Below are positions 35,301 to 44,289 of a stretch of DNA of 64,000 nucleotides, piece after piece. The position numbers were made by a program, and so were the translations under genes. The stretch is from NCBI GenBank assembly GCA_023053685.1, contig JALIGW010000001.1, forward strand, positions 224,090,434-224,154,433, written 5' to 3'. Below the pieces are notes generated by a model. The model ran no database searches. It was not told the DNA's origin and was given only the letters and a program-made list of their open reading frames with translations. Within the stretch, counting starts at the first letter, position 1; each line of letters begins with the position of its first letter. Origin of the DNA: Diadophis punctatus similis. Lineage: Eukaryota > Chordata > Lepidosauria > Squamata > Dipsadidae.

Positions 35301-38300
35301 TTTCTGGTTTCCAGGAGGTTCAAATGCAGCAATGGTTTAAGACTAACCTTCCCCTCCCCCTCTCCCTCCTCACCCCCTTTGAGAAAGGTACTGCCCATGT
35401 AAAGAAAGGAAAGGAGACCAATCAAATGCAAATAGAGTAAGATTTTTTTGTAAGGCTATTCTGTCTTACGAAATATATATATTTTTTGCAAAACTTCCCC
35501 TAACTGGTTTGAATAATATATTTATATATTTTATATATAATATTTTCAAATTTAGTTCATGTGTGACTGTTGTTTACAAATGTGTTTCTCTAGCTTTAGG
35601 TTTTGTCATTACGTCCCTAACAGTTAGTGCCAGAGAAGACGTCCCTAGTGTGGGCCAATTACGGAATCAGAAAATTCCAAATTTGGAAGGTTCCAGTCCA
35701 GTCGTCCACATTGTACAAAAAAACATCCATTAAGTAATCCATGAGTGTTGGCTGTCCAAGATCTCAGGCCCCATGTTCATTTAAAGACGCTCTAAAGAAA
35801 AAGGAGTGGAAATACACAGATGATAAACTTGGAAATGTTGCTGCTGATTTTCTTGGTTTCATTGGAAACCATCTCTTTGAAATTTATGAAAGAATAACAG
35901 CATTGTTCAGAAATCAATATTCTGTTCCCAAGTAAGGCTGGTAAAAAGCAGAAAGGTTGAAATACAATTGCAAACCTTGTGTAGATACTTTTTGAGACTG
36001 TTAATGTAAGAACTTTTTTTAAAAAAAAATCTGCCTGTCTTTACCCCCGTACTAGAGGAAGTCCACAAAACTTTTTAAAGTGACATATAACTGATTTGTG
36101 TCCTGCAACAAAATTATGCCATTGTACCTTCGGGATGGCATTTAATTTCACAGGAGTAAACATTAAGCAAGTATGACATGGCAGTGATTAAAACAGAATT
36201 GCCAGTCCTATCTGAAGAGGATAGGACGGTTCTAAACAAAAACATAACAACTGCAGAAATTAGAAAGGCCATCGCCAAACAAAAAAATAACAAAACGCCA
36301 GGCCCAGATGGTATACCTTCAGAATTTTATAAAAAATTTCAACAACAATTAGAAAAATTAATGTTAGAGGTTTATAATGGGGCTATGGAAGAAGCTAAAA
36401 TTCCCGAGTCTTGGAAAGAGGCGTACATAACGTTAATTCCGAAAGAAGAAGCAGATAAATTACAAATCCAAAACTACAGACCCATTTCATTATTAAATAC
36501 CGACTATAAGATATTAGCCTCCATTATGGCAGAAAGACTCAAACCAATACTAAATAAACTAATACACTCTGACCAGAACGGATTTTTGCCAAATAGACAA
36601 ATTAGCCATAATACAAGAATTATACTGGATGTTCTTGAGTATTACGACATACATATAGAAAAACAGCTGGCATTAATCTTTATTGACGCCCAGAAAGCTT
36701 TCGATAACCTTGATTGGCGGTTTTTCATAACCCAGCTTGAGATGATGAATTTTGGCGTTAAATTTTTAAATCTGCTTAAAGCAATTTACAAAGAACAATC
36801 AGCCAAAGTACTAGTGAATAATGATTTGACGGATAAAGTAAATATTCAGAAAGGAGTTCGCCAAGGGTGCCCCTTATCACCATTACTATTTATTCTGGCT
36901 TTAGAAATTATTTTGAGGTGTGTAAGACAAAACCATAATATAAAAGGTTTAAAAATTAAAAAGGAGGACTATAAGGTGCAGGCCTTTGCAGACGATATGA
37001 CTTATATCCTGGAAGATCCCATAAAATCGGGCCCAATACTAATTGAAGAAATAGAAAAGTTTGGAAAGGTGGCAGGATTAAAAATCAATAAAGAAAAAAC
37101 AAAAATAATAACTAAAAACTTAACTGAAAAACAAAACAGGACTTTAGAAACAATACTGGGAATTAAAATAGTTAAAAAAGTTAAATATTTAGGGTTATGG
37201 CTCACTGCCAAATGTAGCACCATCAAAGAAGACAATTATACAAAATTAAATCAAAAAATACAAAAAGAGTTGCAGAATTGGGCTAAATTGCAACTATCGT
37301 TATTGGGTAAAATTGCCGTTATCAAAATGAACGTTTTACCCAAGCTATTATTTCTATTCCAAATTGCACCGATAAAACTTAAAAAGAACTTTTTCACGGA
37401 ATTAAATAATATCGTCCGCAAATTCATTTGGTCAAAGAAAAAGGCCAGAATTAAAATCCAGACATTACACAACCGTAGGATTAATGGTGGCTTTGGACTC
37501 CTGGACTGGGAAAGTTATTACAATGCGGCTGCATTGAGCTGGATTAAGGAATGGGTTTTACTACGAAACAGAAGGATCTTAACTCTGGAAGGTTTTAATC
37601 TTCAAGTAGGCTGGCATGCATTCCTGTGGGGAGGGAAACATAAGGCACACACATACTTTCAGAGACATTATATACGGGGTCTCTTATTAGAAACCTGGCT
37701 TAAAATAAAAAATGATTACTATAAAAAAATTCCTAAATGGCTATCAACATCTGAAGCCATTATACATCCAAATTTTATAAACAAGAACAAAACCATTACC
37801 TACCAACAGCTTTTAGATGAACAAAATAACCTTAGGTCAAGACAAGAACTTTGTACAAAGGGCATAGATTTAGAATGGTGGCACTATCTTCAGATTCAAA
37901 CCCGATATAAGAAAGATCTCTCCCAATTCGGCTTTCAAAACAGTAATGAATTAGACAAAATATTCATGGGGCCAGATGAAAAAACGATCTCCAAATTTTA
38001 TAACCTGCAGTTGAAAACTAAATTAAAAGAGAACGAAGTTAAAGGCTATATGATCGCTTGGGCTCAAAATTTGGGATATGCGATAAATCTGAATGAATGG
38101 AAGGTTATTTGGAAAATCAATTATAAATTGACACTAGCTACATCCTATAAAGAGAATATCTATAAAATGGTATACCGTTGGCACCTTTCCCCAGATCGCT
38201 TGGCAAAGATGTTTCCATCGCTATCACCTAAATGTTGGAAGTGTAAAAAGGAAACAGGGAGCTATTACCACGTGGTGGTCGTGCCCCAAGGTTCAAGTAT

Positions 38301-41300
38301 TTTGGAAAAAGATTAGATCTTGGTTGGAACAGATTTTAAATGTGAAAATGGAATTAAAACCAGAAATGTTCTTACTGGGGATCTTCCGGAGCAAATTCAC
38401 TAAAGAAGAAAGATATTTAATTTTGCAAATAACAACCGCAGCTAGACTATTATATGCTCAGAATTGGAAATCTGATATTATTCCTTCGTCAAATATGATA
38501 ATTAGGAAAATTTTAGAATGCTCAGAAATGAGCAAGTTAACGATGGAGATTCATCAAAAAGACAACTCTGATTTCTATGAAACATGGGCAAAATGGTATT
38601 CCTGGTTACAATCAAATAAAAATCTAAAATTATGGACACAGAAGAAGACTTGATCCGAGAAATCTCTCCTTACCATCTCCTTCATAATAATAAAAATGAT
38701 TATTATCGATGCACATAATCTGAAAATATAAATATGAAAAATAATGTAAATATGTATAAATACGTTTTGGATTAGTTTGAAGTAAATAGTAAAAGGGATA
38801 AAGGTTAAAAGCAACCAATGTAGTAAGATTGATTGCAAAACTGGATTCAGTTACACAAAGGTATAGCTGTTAAAATGAAATGCCGTTTTTTGTGTATTAG
38901 TGTTTGTATTTTCTTTTTCTTTTTCCCTTTTTCTCCCTTTTCTTAACGTTTTCTTTTTTCTCTTTGATGTGTGTTATTTATGTTTTTTTAAAGTTTAAAA
39001 ACCAAATAAAGATTTTTTTTTAAAAAAAAATAAAGACGCTCTAAAGAAAAAGGAGTGGAAATACACAGATGATAAACTTGAAAATGTTGCTGCTGATTTT
39101 CTTGGTTTCATTGGAAGCCATCTCTAGGAAAATTTATGAAAGAATAACAGCATTGTTCAGAAATCAATATTCTGTTCCCAAGTAAGGCTGGTAAAAAGCA
39201 GAAAGGTTGAAATACAATTGCAAACCTTGTGTAGATACTTTTTGAGACTGTTAATGTAAGAACTTTTTTTTAAAAAAAATCTGCCTGTCTTTACCCCCGT
39301 ACTAGAGGAAGTCCACAAAACTTTTTAAAGTGACATATAACTGATTTGTGTCCTGCAACAAAATTATGCCATTGTACCTTCGGGATGGCATTTAATTTCA
39401 CAGGAGTAAACATTAAGCAAGTATGACATGGCAGTGATTAAAACATGTGTTGGGAGGAATAATTTAATACCTCTTTAATACCAATCAGGAGCAACCTCAA
39501 AAAAATAATAAGTGCCCCAAAAATACTGATGTTATCTTTTAAAACACTAAATGTCAGCCTTTTTCCAATTTGTAATTCTCTGCTAGGTTAACTCAGCTAG
39601 ATCTTTTTCCCTCCATACCGTTTCAGCTTAAAATTTGCAATTGACTTGGGCTCCCAGTTGCATTTTGTTGTGCCCGAAGAGTGGAAGGAGATTATGAAGA
39701 AACTTAAAGTGCCTTTGGATAAGAGCAGACGTTACCATCCAGAATATGATGGATATTGTCCAGGTGAGGGATTCAGAAGAAGAAACCGAGGTGTTCATCC
39801 TATCTTTAACACCTGAAGATCAAATTGTTCACTTAATCATGAGAATGTAACCATCACCCAACCTGCATGCTAATGTGGAGGGCGTCAAGTCAACATTTTG
39901 CCCAACACTCAGTAGTCAATATTTTTGCATTCTTGCTCAGGGATGTGCTTTCTCTGATGTGGGAATGGGGATGCGGAGAAGAATAGTGTAAAGCCAAGAG
40001 ATTTTCCTTTTCCTCTCACCAACAAAAAAAGGCAAAATTGTTGTATTTCCATTTTCATTGATATTTGGGAACAAGGTGATTTCTTTGCCAGAAGGGAATG
40101 AGAACCCTTGTTTTCCCATTCCTTTCAATTACCCCCGGATTGCCTAAAACGTCTTGAAACCATAAGGATGGCATTGGTTGTGTCAAAGCAGCAGAGGCTT
40201 TGGATACTTACATGTAGCTTTGTTGCCTATCCCTTCAAGAGGGAATGAGTTGGAAAGAGGTAACTTTCACATATTGGCTAAATTATTATTTAAACTGGTG
40301 GGCCAGATACTAGAATATCTGCAAGTTGCTTCTTCCAGTGGCCATTTTAGCAGGCTCCTAGGCCTTTATTAAACAAAAAACAGGTGAGCTTTTCTCAGCA
40401 TATTAATGTATTGTGACATCTTTGCTTCCCATACATCAAGATTCTTTGACATAAGTAGAGGCTTTCTTTCTGTATCCCCTTCGCCATCAAAGGAAATGTG
40501 GTATGAAAATGAGAGGTTCCATTTCTTTGGCGATCGCCATCCCACATCTTGGTCACCTCAGAGCTTTGCTTCATGCCTCTTCCCACAGGTGAGCCAGTGA
40601 AACAAGCTGATGTTGTCTTGCTTGGGTTTCCTCTCATGTACCCCATGGACCCAGAAGTCAGAAGGAATGATCTTGAGATCTATGAGCCTGTGACTGATCC
40701 CCAGGGGCCAGCCATGACTTGGGTAAAAAGCTGACCTTGAGGAAGGGAGCAAGTGATTTCCATCTTAAAAGTGTGGGGCCCTGCCCATCTGCAGTGCATC
40801 TGTTTGTGGATGATAGAGTTGCACCCTCAGGGTTACCAGTGTCTTTCTCCCTTCAGAGCATGTTTGCAATTGGCTGGTTGGAGCTGAAGGAAATCAAAAG
40901 AGCACAACAACAAATGAGCAAATGTTTCAGCAACATCACCGAGCCATTCAAGGTCAACCAATTGGGCACATTTTATTCCTGTCTTTTAAGTTCTTCTATT
41001 CTTGACAACAATCATCTATACATATTAATATATATATTCATTTTCTTAGATCTGGGTGGAAAACTCTGATGGATCAGGAGCTGTAAATTTCTTGACGGGG
41101 ATGGGTGGATTTCTGCAAGCCATCTTTTTTGGATATGCTGGGTTCAGGTATAAATTAGGAATGGTGAAAAAAATTGTCATGGTTTTCTTCCTAGTCGAAA
41201 TAATGTGATATACCAGAACATGTTGTGTTGCAGAATGAATGGATACATAGTTTCCCTAATCCTAGAGTTTCTTAAAATCTATTAGTTATCTTATTGTGAA

Positions 41301-42594
41301 ATTGACATAAAATGTATCTCCATATGTACAGAAAAAGTTGCATGTAGGGTATGTGTAACTGAGAATAATTCCTTATAAAAACATAGCAATGATATAGGTT
41401 AGAAAAGTCACATCTAAAAATATATATAGTGAGAGTTTTGTAACAAAGTATTTGTAAAGTAATACAAAAATTTGATAGAATGAATTCATTTAGCACTTGT
41501 TGTGAGTGATTACTATCTTATTCAAAAGTCCATTTTGTGACTTACTACACACATATATATGTATAAATATATAATTGTATTAAAATTAGACTTGGTTTTT
41601 GGAAATGCCAAAGGTGAATTTGATAACAGGGATAACTATTTTTAGAAGTCAAGGTGTGGGGGGAGGGGGACAAGCTTCCCCCACTGCAGGAGCTGTGCAT
41701 GGGCAGATGCTTCCGACTGCAGTCATCAAACTCCTTTTGTTTCTGCTCATCAGAAATACCATTAGCTGAACAGCCAGTATCCCTCAAGCAGGGATACTGA
41801 GATTAAGACAATCTTGTCTTTTCCCACGAAGTGCACTGATGATGTTACCTAGTTTGGTAATGAAACATCTGAAAGAAAACAACCAAGCTCAGAGAGCACC
41901 AAGGACATCACAATTCAACCCTGAGCTACAAATATTCTCTTCCATCAGTACTTTGTTTTGTTTTGCTGATGTTTCTCCACAGAATAGTATGTGCATAGAT
42001 GATGCAAAAATCAAGTTGCAAAATGCATCGGCCACTCTAGCCAGCAGGATCAACTTTGGCCTGGTAACTCTCCAGAGTTTCTGGAAATGTATTCTACTAT
42101 GAGCTCTGGCTTTTTGGCTTTAACATTCCTTTTAAAAACTAGTTAATTTAACTTGGACCTTAATAATTTTCTTTGCCATCCCACCACTCCCATCAAGCTT
42201 TGGAAGAACTTATTCTTGGACTCTGCTTTAAAATCATTTGTTCGGAAAAGAATGGTAATCTTGAATGATAGCCTGGGTGATGTCTCTGTATCCTATTCCA
42301 AGGCTTGTCATAATGAAAGGGATTCCCTATTCTAGCCACTGAGCTCTTTCTGCTCTTCTTAGGATCTCCAGAAGCTGCCTGAAATTTGACCCTGTTTATC
42401 CCGATGACATAAAGCAGCTGAACATTACTGGAATTTGCTACTTAGGAAGCAAGCTGAATTTCATCTTCACCAAAGAAAAAACCACCATCAAAATGACCAA
42501 GTCTTCTCCCGATTTACACTTATCTATTCTGGAGGTGGTACTGGCTGGAACAGGAGAGCATCTGTCCTTAAAAGAAGGTGTTACATTGCTATAA
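24984..42594 (+). CDS. PGGHG: PGGHG, protein-glucosylgalactosylhydroxylysine glucosidase (GH65), 12 coding exons, one premature stop
   Basis: The enzyme removes glucose from the Glc-Gal-hydroxylysine units of collagen and belongs to glycoside hydrolase family 65. Twelve exons join with consistent phases to 2034 nt (677 codons plus stop); the human protein is about 60 residues longer at the C-terminus. Family motifs follow in order: [37 protein letters not shown]-like, [42 protein letters not shown]. The three carboxylates reported essential in the human enzyme (D301, E430, E574) align at D299, E428 and E572. Start ATG 24984 has G at -3 and +4. A TGA at codon 325 (28544-28546) would truncate the protein after D299. 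A possible polyadenylation signal ATTAAA is at 42762-42767. Confidence 0.93.
25237..26333 (+). other. PGGHG intron 1
   Basis: No coding content recognised. The block 25830-26110 contains AATAAAGCC followed by a T-rich region and may be an old LTR remnant, but no terminal repeats could be matched. Confidence 0.5.
26334..26544 (+). CDS. PGGHG: PGGHG coding exon 2
   Basis: Acceptor CTGCAG, donor CA|GTGAGT; enters in phase 1 and leaves in phase 2. Encodes the beta-sandwich continuation with [17 protein letters not shown] and [12 protein letters not shown]. Confidence 0.9.
27060..27495 (+). CDS. PGGHG: PGGHG coding exon 3
   Basis: Acceptor CTCCTTAG, donor CAG|GTGAGC, leaving in phase 0. Holds the linker and the start of the (alpha/alpha) barrel: [32 protein letters not shown] and [10 protein letters not shown]. 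The aspartate at 27490-27492 (D299) aligns with catalytic D301 of the human enzyme. Confidence 0.93.
28472..28591 (+). CDS. PGGHG: PGGHG coding exon 4, contains in-frame TGA
   Basis: Acceptor TTTCCCTAG, donor AAG|GTAGAAG; 120 nt, phase 0 at both ends. Reads [16 protein letters not shown], then VLKYRI, a TGA at 28544-28546, then [15 protein letters not shown]. The family has arginine at the TGA, so a CGA-to-TGA change is the simplest cause. Because the exon is in phase 0 at both ends, skipping it would remove 40 residues without a frameshift. Confidence 0.92.
28740..29000. mobile_element. Penelope-like element ends in inverted arrangement
   Basis: The sequence 28830-28880 is the approximate reverse complement of 28890-28945; both carry the family words GGTAATGAAAC / GTTTCATTA and CAAGAAAAC / GTTTTCTAG. 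A downstream block (CAACCCTGAGCTACAAATATT) also follows the related copy at 41.9 kb. Penelope-like elements are known to carry hammerhead motifs at such ends; both here are damaged (the CTGATGA box is altered on each strand). Confidence 0.55.
29400..29640 (+). mobile_element. tRNA-derived SINE (squamate type)
   Basis: Starts AGCCCTGGTGGCACAG with a Pol III A-box-like stretch (TGGCACAGAAGTTAGAATG) and a B-box-like AGTTTGATTCTC. The body contains GAGGTTGGTAAAATGAGG and GGGGGCAATATG and the end is a short ATTACTATT tail. Full length, moderately decayed. Confidence 0.85.
29900..30145 (-). mobile_element. SINE, tRNA head on the - strand
   Basis: On the - strand it starts AGCCAGTTTGGTGCAATGGT, a tRNA-like A box, with a degenerate B box following, then the typical GTGATCTTGGGCCAGT body and CTTGCCAAGAAAAC region. 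MIR-like in plan; exact family uncertain. Confidence 0.65.
30180..30692 (+). mobile_element. LINE 3'-end fragment (L2/CR1-like) with TTCTA tail
   Basis: Ends with CACACTTGGCCAATAAAG and a (TTCTA)n tail, the common squamate 3' end of this LINE group. Upstream codons read [17 protein letters not shown], the last residues of the LINE protein, near 30310-30366. 5' truncated. Confidence 0.7.
31062..31193 (+). CDS. PGGHG: PGGHG coding exon 5
   Basis: Acceptor GTGGCAG, donor CAG|GTAGCT; 44 codons, phase 0 at both ends. Encodes [30 protein letters not shown] and a helix ending FCITQ. Confidence 0.92.
31329..31440 (+). CDS. PGGHG: PGGHG coding exon 6
   Basis: Acceptor CTTCTAG, donor GTCG|GTAAGT; enters in phase 0, leaves in phase 1. 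Encodes [15 protein letters not shown] and [11 protein letters not shown] reverse-strand SINE starts in the intron right after it. Confidence 0.92.
31464..31605 (-). mobile_element. tRNA-derived SINE fragment, reverse orientation
   Basis: Reverse complement of the SINE at 29.4 kb: ATAGCAATAGCACTTAGAC tail, then TATACCGCTTCACAGTGC and CATATTGCCCCCAACAA. Truncated before the tRNA head. It begins 24 bases after the exon 6 donor of PGGHG. Confidence 0.85.
31895..31967 (+). CDS. PGGHG: PGGHG coding exon 7, catalytic acid
   Basis: Acceptor CTCCTTTCAG, donor GAG|GTAAGA. Encodes [18 protein letters not shown]. The glutamate codon at 31912-31914 (E428) aligns with human E430, the proposed general acid of this GH65 branch. 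It is followed by the large intron 7. Confidence 0.92.
32188..32391 (+). repeat. CCCA-rich, (CA)n and (TA)n simple repeats
   Basis: In the 3' region of the HAL1-like element: CCCACC units at about 32200-32226, (CA)n at about 32334-32375 and (TA)n directly after it to about 32391. Confidence 0.92.
32827..33984 (-). CDS. L1 ORF1 protein (RNA-binding nucleic-acid chaperone)
   Basis: A 385-residue open frame. After an N-terminal region, residues about 50-140 are a heptad-rich coiled coil ([20 protein letters not shown]). An RRM-like domain follows ([23 protein letters not shown]), then the C-terminal domain with [17 protein letters not shown] and GKRYRLNT. In L1 this trimeric protein coats the RNA and assists reverse transcription. 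The frame has no stop. An upstream in-frame ATG makes the first ~12 residues uncertain. Confidence 0.9.
   Translation of the reverse strand: MAFSLFSTGNTKMASKFGKTVLNKRMDYSSGYISKMQLTTELTPPKSLTPENLISTLKIMKNELTAEFNQKINEIDNKMQAALKNIDQQIRNDVLEVCKGLATNIEVLANRIEENKQVLTTSVEYIDKIQNDIANFETEVLMTQFRSMEFAIRVRGLKEGLYEDLKGRMVEALEQVSGLSKEELARQIDKIYRINSWYAKQKHLPRDIVIYFTTRALRNRIIQATFKNNLQVNGQELMIWKEIPSKMLKARKDYTFLIDEFKRLNLQYKWEAPTGVAVKFLGKRYRLNTTKKATEFYANVLKADMSKIPEERCMKTKEEEEGKPSLPVQIETDLQNSSDWQSQTDVYSVEKEMEDRGQMGGELTNTKLSSYKKMQPSSRYNKMQR
34685..35076. mobile_element. hAT-like MITE of the CAGGTAGTCCTCGACTTA family
   Basis: Starts CAGGTAGTCCTCGACTTAC and ends TAAGTTGAGGATTACCTG, an imperfect inverted pair. The interior wording (TTAACAACTGTGGCAAGAAA, CAAAACTCACTTAAC) recurs in the copies at 50.2, 51.3, 51.6 and 52.0 kb. 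Confidence 0.8.
35590..35935 (+). pseudogene. Unidentified coding remnant, possible retrocopy
   Basis: The frame 35741-35935 reads protein-like to a TAA ([33 protein letters not shown]) and is followed by UTR-like sequence. Its second half lies in the segment duplicated around the L1 insertion, where the copy has a TAG and frame loss. The family is not recognised. It might be the 3' end of a processed gene copy. Confidence 0.3.
35782..36195 (+). repeat. Left copy of 414-bp direct repeat flanking an L1
   Basis: Begins TAAAGACGCTCTAAAG and ends GCAGTGATTAAAACA immediately before L1 sequence. Matches 39031-39445 at roughly 98% by eye. Confidence 0.9.
36196..38653 (+). pseudogene. L1 ORF2 reverse transcriptase and C-terminus, one frameshift
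   Basis: Reverse transcriptase blocks are complete: [66 protein letters not shown], catalytic FADDM (36985-36999), then YLGLWLT. The Cys-rich C-terminus starts [13 protein letters not shown]. At about 38270-38280 a single-base loss moves the frame, and homology resumes in another frame to 38653 ([17 protein letters not shown] region). The endonuclease is missing by 5' truncation. Confidence 0.92.
36196..39030 (+). mobile_element. 5'-truncated L1 LINE flanked by a 414-bp duplication
   Basis: Starts inside ORF2 and continues through a 3' UTR (about 38655-39005) to an AATAAA-like signal and poly(A) at 39005-39030. It lies in sense orientation in PGGHG intron 7. The flanks are direct repeats of about 414 bp, positioned exactly as a target-site duplication would be. 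Confidence 0.9.
39031..39445 (+). repeat. Right copy of 414-bp direct repeat flanking an L1
   Basis: Starts right after the L1 poly(A). It differs from the left copy at about six positions, including a change that makes TAG in the remnant frame, and is followed by unique intron sequence. Confidence 0.9.
39627..39763 (+). CDS. PGGHG: PGGHG coding exon 8
   Basis: Acceptor CCGTTTCAG, donor CAG|GTGAGG. Joins exon 7 in phase 2 to give S-LKFAIDLG, then [15 protein letters not shown] and [11 protein letters not shown]. It lies 7.7 kb downstream of exon 7, beyond two L1-derived insertions. Confidence 0.92.
40589..40722 (+). CDS. PGGHG: PGGHG coding exon 9
   Basis: Acceptor TTCCCACAG, donor TGG|GTAAAA. 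Encodes [15 protein letters not shown] and [19 protein letters not shown], a highly conserved barrel segment. Leaves in phase 0. Confidence 0.93.
40857..40952 (+). CDS. PGGHG: PGGHG coding exon 10
   Basis: Acceptor TCCCTTCAG, donor AAG|GTCAAC (a weak donor beyond GT). 32 codons: [13 protein letters not shown] to FSNITEPFK. Phase 0 at both ends. Confidence 0.9.
41050..41147 (+). CDS. PGGHG: PGGHG coding exon 11
   Basis: Acceptor TTTTCTTAG, donor CAG|GTATAA. Encodes [17 protein letters not shown] and [15 protein letters not shown]. The glutamate at 41059-41061 (E572) aligns with human E574, the third essential carboxylate. Confidence 0.93.
41815..41965 (+). mobile_element. Penelope-like element end with hammerhead-like core
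   Basis: Contains CTGATGA (41836-41842), a TTACC/GGTAA stem with a six-base loop (41845-41860) and GAAAC (41862-41866), the spacing of a hammerhead ribozyme core. It is preceded by GTGCA, whose TGCA can pair with the stem I strand seen in relatives (TGCAAG); here that strand is decayed. The downstream CAACCCTGAGCTACAAATATT block also occurs at 28.97 kb. Confidence 0.6.
42363..42594 (+). CDS. PGGHG: PGGHG coding exon 12 (terminal)
   Basis: Acceptor CTCTTCTTAG. Encodes the C-terminal beta-sandwich: [30 protein letters not shown], ending GVTLL and TAA at 42592-42594. It stops earlier than the human protein, which has a longer, poorly conserved tail. Confidence 0.9.
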
Positions 42595-43385
42595 TATGAA
42601 TAGCCCACATTGTCCCTTACTATTTAAGAACTCTATATCACTAGCACTACTAGACTAGCACTCAGGATGGCCTTCGGGCATTCGTATTTGTTAAAGCTGG
42701 AACTGATCCATAGCCAGTCAAAAACTGAGATCAGTCCCTATAGATGAAAAACAAAATATATATTAAAATATGTGTAATGACTTTCTCAGGACAGCTGAAG
42801 AATCTGATAAATGAATGCCAGAAATATCTATGACATGATTTCTCTGATGATTTCCCCTCTTTTCATAACACATAGCTCTATTTTCTCTAGATTTTCCGTG
42901 TGGGAATCCAGTCAAACCAAACCTAGCTAAACAATTATAGCTGGCAGCCCTTGAGAACTTTAGGTGTTGATGCAATTCCTCGAGTTCCAACTCTTGTTCC
43001 AGAGCTCCTAGAAGAAAATGCATAGCAAGAACCCTGTTTAGCTAAGGTCTACTACGCCACTAGATATTGTTAGGCAGTACGCCAGTAGCCATTGCTTTGG
43101 GTGGGGAAAGGTATAGACGCTCTTCAGGGTGGAATCTGTCTGATCTACCAGATCATGTTAAGTGCAACAGTGTTCCCCAATTGCTAACTGGAAATTTTGA
43201 AATTCAGGTTTCTAGAAGAGAGCAATTTGGAGGACCTGGACTACAAGCAGCTTTATTCCTGACTTTTGGCCAGCAATGTGGCTGACGGAAGTAGGAATTA
43301 ATAACAGCTGGAAATGTGTAGGTTCTCCAATTCTGTTCTCCAAGCGTACATGGGGAAGTAGCAGAAATGAAGAGGTTTCAATCAC
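42595..43385. other. 3' flank of PGGHG
   Basis: Contains the likely PGGHG 3' UTR (ATTAAA at 42762-42767). The rest is unassigned; short frames on both strands lack motifs. Confidence 0.5.
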
Positions 43386-43643
43386 TACCGTATTTTTCGG
43401 AGTATAGGACGCACCTTTTTACTCCCAAAAAGGGGGTCAAAAAGTGGGTGCGTCTTATACACCGAATGCAGCCCACACACACACCCCAGCCCCCACCCTT
43501 CGGAGGTTTTCCCCGCCGCCCGCCGCTGCCGCTGCTTGGCCCCCCCCCGCTGCTTGCCCCCGCCGTCCCTGCTGTTGCTTGCCGCCGCCACCACCGCTGC
43601 TTGCCCCTGCCACCCATTCCTGAGAAGCATTACATCTAGCACC

Positions 43644-44154
43644 CCAGTCCTTTCGAGGTGCCACCGCTCCGCTTCGATCCCCACCACTGCCCGCTTGTGA
43701 GCGAGCGGGCATGCGAGCAGGCGAGGCGCGATGGCAGCAGGTGTCTTGGAAGCGCCGAGGGCAGCAAGCGCGTCCGGGATGCCCCTCTCTGCTTTCCGCT
43801 TAGGCTGCGGCAGCGGGCGCAGCGAGTCCCGTCCTCACGCGCGTCCCCGGCGCTTGCTGTGGCGACGCTGTTTTCTCCGGGACCTTTGTCTACTGCTCCT
43901 TCTCCGAGACAAAGGTCTCGGAGAAAACAGCGTCGCCACAGCAAGCGCCGGGGACGCGCGTGGGGACGGGACTCGCTGCGCCCGCTGCAGCCGCCTAAGT
44001 GGAAAGAGAGAAGGGCATCCCGGACGCGCTTGCTGCCCTCGGCGCTTCCAAAACACCTGCCTGCCACCGCGCCTCGCCTGCTCGCACGCCCGCTCGCTCA
44101 CAAGCGGGCAGCGGTGGGGATCGAAGCGGAGCGGTGGCACCTCGAAAGGACTGG
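43644..44154. repeat. GC-rich inverted repeat with ~240-250-bp arms
   Basis: The left arm starts CCAGTCCTTTCGAGGTGCCA and the right arm ends with its complement. The arms meet near 43896-43925 around GACAAAGGTC. Mismatches are few. Long open frames on both strands are a by-product of GC-rich self-complementarity. Confidence 0.88.
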
Positions 44155-44289
44155 CCTCGCCTCGCCTGCTTCCTCAGCTGCTCTTCTCTAGCGAGCGCTC
44201 TTTGGCCGGGAAAACCAGGAGCCGCCGCTTTCGCCGCAGATCTGCTCAGCTCAAGTCGGCCCTTGAACTTCAGGAGGGAACTGGCTACG

